From PALSA-1006 sp041660815 (lineage in GTDB: Bacteria; Pseudomonadota; Gammaproteobacteria; Burkholderiales; Gallionellaceae): DNA of 64,000 nt. The stretch lies in contig JBAZVN010000014.1 in the NCBI GenBank assembly GCA_041660815.1, positions 32,681 through 96,680 of the forward strand, given 5' to 3'. The notes beneath the pieces were generated by a model. That model worked only from the letters and a program-made list of their open reading frames with translations. It did not search any database and had not been told where the DNA came from. Below, piece by piece: positions 62,255-64,000 of the stretch. How positions within the stretch are numbered: the stretch's first letter is position 1; each line of letters opens with the position of its first letter. A program made the translations under genes and the position numbers.

Positions 62255-62736
62255 CGGATACGCTGAAAGAATATGCACTGCTGATCAAAATGGCATTGAT
62301 CACTGCGTTGCTGGTTCTAGTCTATTGGGCAGGCGGGGCTCGCGTCCAAAAAAACTGGGACTTGGATGTAGCTGAAAAAGGGCGCGCAACAGCAGAGGTG
62401 ATCGCTGATGCACTTACCAATAATGCCGATCTGACAATAAAACTGGAGATACAAAAAAATGAAGCTAAAGCCCGTATTGATAAGTTGGCTGCTGATAATC
62501 ACGCTCTCAGGGTGCAGCTCCCCCAAGCAGCCTATTGTAGTCAAGCTACAGCCACCGGCGGAGGCATACCAGGAGCTGCCGGCGGAGAACTATTATCAGA
62601 AGCGCCAACAGACCCGCAAGCAGCGCTTGATCGATTCATGGAAGACGCAGACGCAGATTCCTACTCGTCCGACCAGCAAATAGCGTCTTGTCGTGTAGTT
62701 ATGGAGTGGGCTAAGGCTCAATCTCCGGAGAAGTGA
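62251..62736 (+). CDS. i-spanin, Rz-like
   Basis: 161 aa, start in the endolysin stop. One N-terminal transmembrane helix (LITALLVLVYWAGG), then a long coiled-coil region (RIDKLAADNHALRVQL). Contains Rz1 entirely in another frame. Inner-membrane spanin that fuses the membranes at lysis. Confidence 0.8.
   Translation: MTDTLKEYALLIKMALITALLVLVYWAGGARVQKNWDLDVAEKGRATAEVIADALTNNADLTIKLEIQKNEAKARIDKLAADNHALRVQLPQAAYCSQATATGGGIPGAAGGELLSEAPTDPQAALDRFMEDADADSYSSDQQIASCRVVMEWAKAQSPEK
62459..62683 (+). CDS. o-spanin, Rz1-like lipoprotein
   Basis: 74 aa in another frame fully nested in the Rz gene. Signal sequence with lipobox LITLSGC, then Pro/Gln-rich text (KQPIVVKLQPPAEAY). Outer-membrane lipoprotein partner of Rz. 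Nesting is the known lambda arrangement. Confidence 0.85.
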   Translation: MKLKPVLISWLLIITLSGCSSPKQPIVVKLQPPAEAYQELPAENYYQKRQQTRKQRLIDSWKTQTQIPTRPTSK

Positions 62737-62739
62737 TCG

Positions 62740-62850
62740 ATGATCCAATGCCCGCGCTGTGCCGTACACCAAAGACCACATCATTTGTGCTTTTGGTGCG
62801 GGTGGCGGTTTGTAGATTTTCGGCGTAAAGCCAGCGCGAAAAAAATTTGA
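62740..62850 (+). CDS. small Cys-rich protein after Rz
   Basis: 36 aa, begins MIQCPRCAVHQRPHHLCFWC: two CxxC pairs that suggest a zinc ribbon. It starts 3 nt after the Rz stop. Basic end (RRKASAKK). Function unknown; last gene of the late operon. Confidence 0.5.
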   Translation: MIQCPRCAVHQRPHHLCFWCGWRFVDFRRKASAKKI

Positions 62851-62870
62851 ATCAAAGCGGTAAAAAAGAA

Positions 62871-62908
62871 GAGGCGACTGATTCGTGCGTCAACACGAAT
62901 CAGCCTCC
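62871..62908 (+). terminator. late operon terminator
   Basis: CTGATTCGTG (62878-62887) pairs with CACGAATCAG (62894-62903), extended by GAGG/CCTC with a small bulge, then CTT. It is a strong stem, placed between the last late gene and the methylase. The T-run is short, so it might be weak or need Rho. Confidence 0.6.
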
Positions 62909-63012
62909 TTAGCACACAGAGCGAACCTGTGTACCTTGGCCAAGGCCTCCCCACCCCGTCGACGGAGCGGGCGAATCCTAGCAGATCTATCGATTCGACG
63001 AAAGGGCATCAC

Positions 63013-63813
63013 ATGAACGCACAACCAATCATCCCGTGGATCGGCGGCAAACGCCGCTTGGCAGACAAGCTGATCCCACTCTTCCCTCAACACACCTGCT
63101 ACGTTGAAGTATTCTGTGGCGGAGCAGCTCTATTTTTTCTGCGACCGTCGCCGGCAGACGTCGAAGTCATCAACGATATCAACGGCGAGCTGGTCAATCT
63201 CTACCGGGTTGTGCAGCACCATCTCGAAGAGTTCGTGCGTCAATTCAAATGGGCTCTGTCTAGCCGTCAGATATTCGAGTGGCAGCAAATGACCGAGCCG
63301 GAGACGCTTACCGATATCCAGCGTGCTGCACGATTCTTTTACCTGCAGCAGCTCGCATTTGGCGGCAAGGTGCAAGGCCAAAACTTTGGCACGGCTACCA
63401 CCGCACCAGCGGGTCTTAATCTGCTACGCCTCGAAGAGAATCTCAGCGCAGCTCATCTTCGCCTCTATGGTGTCCACGTCGAAAATCTTCCCTGGCACAA
63501 CTGCATCGAGCGCTACGACCGTCCACACACATTCTTCTATTGCGATCCACCCTATTGGGAGACCGAAGGGTACGGCGTGCCGTTTGAGTTCGATCAATAC
63601 ATCCGCATGGCAGAACTGGCGAAATCCGTGAAAGGCAAGGTGATGATCAGCCTGAACGATCACCCAGAGATGCGGCGCGTGTTCGCAGATTTGCATATCG
63701 AGACGGTGGGTATAGAATATTCCCTTGGCAATCGGCACGGCAGTGGCGCTGAGCGAGGCGAATTAGTGATCACCAATTATGATCCACATACTGAGCTAGG
63801 AGGATTGTTTTAG
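63013..63813 (+). CDS. DNA adenine methylase (Dam-like, class D12)
   Basis: 266 aa from ATG 63013. SAM motif WIGGKRRLADKLI and YVEVFCGGAALFF, target motif FYCDPPYWE. A phage orphan N6-adenine methylase that can protect DNA from host restriction or alter expression. No restriction partner seen. Set apart from the late operon by a terminator and next to attR, so it could be expressed in the lysogen. Confidence 0.9.
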   Translation: MNAQPIIPWIGGKRRLADKLIPLFPQHTCYVEVFCGGAALFFLRPSPADVEVINDINGELVNLYRVVQHHLEEFVRQFKWALSSRQIFEWQQMTEPETLTDIQRAARFFYLQQLAFGGKVQGQNFGTATTAPAGLNLLRLEENLSAAHLRLYGVHVENLPWHNCIERYDRPHTFFYCDPPYWETEGYGVPFEFDQYIRMAELAKSVKGKVMISLNDHPEMRRVFADLHIETVGIEYSLGNRHGSGAERGELVITNYDPHTELGGLF

Positions 63814-63823
63814 GGTTAGCGGA

Positions 63824-63894
63824 TTTCAGTCCGCAAGACAATCCAAACCCCCAATAAAACCGTGCAAATTTTGATTAGTTTTGCGGACTGGAAA
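63824..63894. promoter_or_regulatory. candidate integrase arm-type sites, right
   Basis: TTTCAGTCCGCAA at 63824-63836 repeats the left sites exactly over 13 bp. TTGCGGACTGGAAA at 63881-63894 is the inverted form with one extra base. Together they bracket the 122-bp space between the methylase and attR, which has no gene. Confidence 0.6.
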
Positions 63895-63935
63895 CGAGCA
63901 GCAAACATGCATGGCTACTTGAAACTCGTAGAGGC

Positions 63936-64000
63936 CTCTTAATCCGTTTGTCGCAGGTTCGATCCCCGCACGACCCACCAATAAGAATAAGGCTTCCAGC
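63936..64000 (+). repeat. attR: 65-bp att core repeat
   Basis: Identical to 21639-21703. It contains only the 3' part of tRNA-Lys and reaches the window end, so its right limit is not seen. Not a functional tRNA. Confidence 0.95.

Larger units (their letters stand above)
21639..63935. mobile_element. complete lambda-like siphovirus prophage in tRNA-Lys
   Basis: 42,297 bp between the two copies of the att core. It holds integrase, a lysogeny switch with repressor and Cro, an early leftward operon containing a diversity-generating retroelement, VirE-type primase, terminase, portal, capsid, tail with tape measure and tail-tip genes, lysis genes with Rz/Rz1, and a Dam-like methylase. No essential module looks broken, apart from an assembly gap at 56721-56820. 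The long flexible tail type is inferred from gpG/GT, the tape measure and lambda-like portal and terminase families. Confidence 0.96.

Noticed and set aside
63936..64000. second tRNA-Lys at the right end
   Set aside because: Only the 3' part of the tRNA is present; this is the attR core copy.

Overview
The window is a betaproteobacterial chromosome segment (positions 1-21.6 kb) followed by a complete lambda-like siphovirus prophage that fills the rest (about 21.64-64.0 kb). The host genes (rnr-rlmB, glnD, map, cysM, amiC-tsaE, queG, a solitary flhD) are what I would expect of a Betaproteobacterium, perhaps Nitrosomonadales/Gallionellaceae. That placement is inferred from gene content and protein style, not from a search.

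Host part, left to right: the 3' part of a membrane-anchored ABC transporter solute-binding protein; a diguanylate cyclase; a decayed AlbA/ATP-binding pseudogene; tRNA-Leu(CAG); rnr-rlmB; a ParA/HD-phosphohydrolase pair divergent from a sulfotransferase; glnD; map; a large exported metalloprotease/beta-propeller/beta-barrel protein; flhD; cysM; amiC-tsaE divergent from queG; and tRNA-Lys(CTT).

The prophage is integrated in the 3' half of tRNA-Lys. A 65-bp identity (21639-21703 = 63936-64000) marks attL and attR, which gives a 42,297-bp element. Short repeats resembling integrase arm sites flank both ends. The left arm (31.35 to 21.8 kb) is one long leftward early operon ending in the integrase. 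A lysogeny switch lies at 31.4-33.6 kb, with a repressor, a Cro-like protein and two operator clusters sharing the palindrome AGCAAWTTGCT. A rightward early region follows (CII-like protein, VirE-type primase/helicase, repeat-rich candidate origin). The rightward late operon (38.1-62.85 kb) carries terminase, portal, a protease-capsid fusion, tail genes with a G/GT frameshift, tape measure, tail tip, S74 tail fibre, holin-like proteins, endolysin and Rz/Rz1. A Dam-type methylase sits beside attR.

The most striking system is a diversity-generating retroelement (DGR) inside the leftward early operon (26.4-29.4 kb): two target proteins with C-terminal variable repeats, an Avd-like protein, a template repeat and a reverse transcriptase. 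I aligned the 106-bp template with both variable repeats by eye. There are 12 and 20 differences, and all 32 fall at template adenines, which is the DGR signature. Unusual points are a tRNA-like sequence between the template and the reverse transcriptase, overlapping the latter's start; no ATG start for the reverse transcriptase; and targets placed in the repressor-controlled early operon rather than among the tail genes.

The host-specificity tail gene contains 117-bp tandem repeats interrupted by a run of 100 N (56721-56820). This is an assembly gap, so the true copy number is unknown.
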